DNA from: OLB9 sp041392785
GTDB taxonomy: Bacteria > Bacteroidota > Bacteroidia > Chitinophagales > Saprospiraceae
NCBI GenBank assembly: GCA_041392785.1
Contig: JAWKLK010000003.1
Location: forward strand, 124,001 to 188,000
Length of the DNA stretch: 64,000 nt
Direction of reading: 5' to 3'
The position numbers and the translations under genes are program-made. A model generated the notes under the pieces. That model saw only the letters and a list, made by a program, of their open reading frames with translations, was not told the DNA's origin and did no database searches. Position 1 is the stretch's first letter; each line of letters begins with the position of its first letter. This document shows, in pieces, positions 63,601 through 64,000 of this stretch.

Positions 63601-64000
63601 GGGCAACCTATAAAGCGTGGTCAATTTGAAAATACTTTGGCACCAAGCGCTATAAAATTTGATGAAGGCATCACAGCAAGATATGTAAAACTCGTTGCCT
63701 TATCAGAAGTAAATGAAAATCCATGGTCATCTGCGGCAGAAATCGATTTCATAGGTTGCTACCCTGAGGTAAGTGGCATAGATGAACTAGAAAGATTTGA
63801 ATTTACAGCACATCCCATACCGACAGAAGGGCAGTTGCATGTTTCCATTCCTAATGGAAATTACAAAATCAAAATTATACATACTAATGGCTCACAAATA
63901 CTTTCAAATGTATACGAAAGCAGAGAAAATACACTTTCTATTGATGTCGCAAACTTTTCAAAAGGGATTTATATTCTAAGTGCTAGCAATGACGGAGGTA
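60619..64000 (+). CDS. Secreted Asp-box (VPS10/BNR-like) propeller protein with F5/8C and T9SS sorting domains, 3' partial
   Basis: The frame is open from ATG 60619 to the right edge (1127 residues) with no stop. Signal peptide (IKLIFVLIAFSNVLIGQA), then at least eight Asp-box motifs: STDGGNNW (188-195), TTDMGQTW, TNDESITW, SLDGGDHF, TSDGGLSF, SKDAGMTW, SNDGGISW and STDGGDTW, typical of sialidase/VPS10-like propellers. A PKD-like segment follows, then a discoidin/F5-8C domain at about 905-1045 (ASMAIDGDINTIWHTRW, HFLTIDLGQEYTMYQCTYTPRQDG). A T9SS sorting domain starts near 1060 (GNYKIKIIHTNGSQILSN). Only the last few residues seem missing. Probably a cell-surface adhesin or carbohydrate-active protein. 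Confidence 0.9.
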   Translation, partial: MVFRIKLIFVLIAFSNVLIGQARFTPYDDLPGVQKSFKPNPDTNMPDWAKLLYQYPINYNEIYTAFNSYTRENPGVKNAFTRYFKHWSRIIASITDVQGNIIMPSVEQIQVYNNTSGSRQEHSTSLQQRKESSWQFLGPKVTHWLKEDDSNNIPDACPWQVNIYNLSISPSHPDILYCGTETGTINVSTDGGNNWSLKTQNYFAGGGISSLVVHPRNPEIAYAGAGNKIHITTDMGQTWTSKLQNEYFDANTLIINENGQQLIAASDKGIYITNDESITWTKSLSENTFDVEYKPDDQGIIYALTSVDGVFQFHISLDGGDHFNKVNNFPANIQEISGGVLAVTPANPNIVMMTLLSSDYIPIILMGVFENNETWTWSEIARGGTQQLGMDNGQGYYDLDMEISPDDENAFVVATTTMYKTSDGGLSFTAVGGYKGNFPIHPDIQDIEFSTDGKLWVATDGGLTVTTDFFNFQSNFFVKTNGIVGSDFWGFDQGWNEDIVVGGRYHNGNTAISEFYNNKAIRMGGAESPTGWVIQGKSRHVAFNDLGGGWILPKEASSKYDGRFVFSKFPNMDEYGGRRGSLLHHPYYSNTLYLGENNAIWQSKDAGMTWELLYQFDNRVMSMQIGYQEPDILYADVRGKGLYRSNDGGISWRIKPSLTSAPNASTYWSGKMSLAISPYNADVIYVCLQNGTWSSDKGKVFKSTDGGDTWTNITYGLDVYMKSVIVQPSNEDSDIVYLFCNARNNNQGEVLILEPNSQIWQSYHQQYPSGMQLNHAIPFYRENKIRAAGNMGVWEAELYNTEYKPIIRPWAEYAIVSCNTDTVQMEDHSIIAHEGATWEWDIQPKPTYISSTSSRNPKVVFGQSGVYSITMRIFKNGKTFEKTIPNMITVKPCPSLETCNNPTTVPKESWVVTDFDSQEIHYPGYASMAIDGDINTIWHTRWATGADEYPHFLTIDLGQEYTMYQCTYTPRQDGSENGRIKEYELYLSTKEDDFGQPIKRGQFENTLAPSAIKFDEGITARYVKLVALSEVNENPWSSAAEIDFIGCYPEVSGIDELERFEFTAHPIPTEGQLHVSIPNGNYKIKIIHTNGSQILSNVYESRENTLSIDVANFSKGIYILSASNDGG

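Noticed and set aside
1..64000. CRISPR arrays, insertion sequences, integrases or prophage
   Set aside because: No regularly spaced repeats, transposase or recombinase motifs, or phage structural genes were seen anywhere in the window.

Overview
The window comes from a low-GC member of the Bacteroidota, and Saprospiria/Saprospiraceae-like is my best guess. The support is SusC/SusD and FecI/FecR/TonB receptor systems, type IX secretion (T9SS) C-terminal sorting domains, DUF5689, DUF4249, DUF2490 and DUF5012 proteins, promoters of the TAnnTTTG type, and a tmRNA tag ending in ALAA. There is no phage, insertion sequence, CRISPR array or integron. It reads as ordinary chromosome with several accessory and signalling blocks.

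Layout. 0-4 kb: a partial YdeI-family gene, aroK, then gpsA and yidC on the minus strand. 4.1-9.5 kb: a TonB-dependent receptor, a DUF5689 lipoprotein with a metal-binding and a choice-of-anchor-J-like region, and a LURP-one-like protein. 9.6-15.6 kb: a FecI-type sigma factor, FecR anti-sigma, STN-TonB receptor and DUF4249 lipoprotein, followed by a Crp/Fnr regulator. 15.8-19.6 kb: tRNA-Ser, yebC, a CDGSH protein, the DUF4956/DUF2490 pair and an orphan PD-(D/E)XK-like protein. 19.65-26.5 kb: fabH and pepT, both interrupted by clustered indels, an intact rseP, and a frameshifted six-hairpin glycosidase lipoprotein. 27.0-33.9 kb: a five-gene signalling operon with a cNMP-binding patatin, two histidine kinases, a receiver, and a receiver fused to a class III nucleotide cyclase. 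33.9-38.4 kb: an interrupted T9SS kelch-like protein and an SDR/metallo-hydrolase/bestrophin operon. 38.8-42.3 kb: nrdA, nrdB and tmRNA. 42.4-47.2 kb: a lipoprotein, a large TPR-CHAT protease lipoprotein, a YedK/HMCES protein and a SPOR protein. 47.7-52.1 kb: tRNA-Ala, a thioredoxin-like protein, a CDP-alcohol phosphatidyltransferase, an ABC exporter with a 45-residue membrane microprotein between its genes, and a methyltransferase. 52.1-57.6 kb: a SusC/SusD/DUF5012 locus. 57.8-64 kb: a HAD hydrolase, two small lipoproteins, a UDP-glucuronate decarboxylase-like SDR, and a large secreted Asp-box/F5-8C/T9SS protein running off the right edge.

Two things stand out. First, the 27-34 kb operon puts a stimulus-controlled cyclase and a cyclic-nucleotide-binding lipase in one transcription unit, which suggests a complete sense, second-messenger and lipid-effector circuit. 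Second, five otherwise well-conserved genes between about 20.1 and 34.3 kb each carry a tight cluster of single-base indels with conserved protein sequence still readable in the shifted frames. That points to very recent lesions or, more likely, sequence error rather than old pseudogenes.
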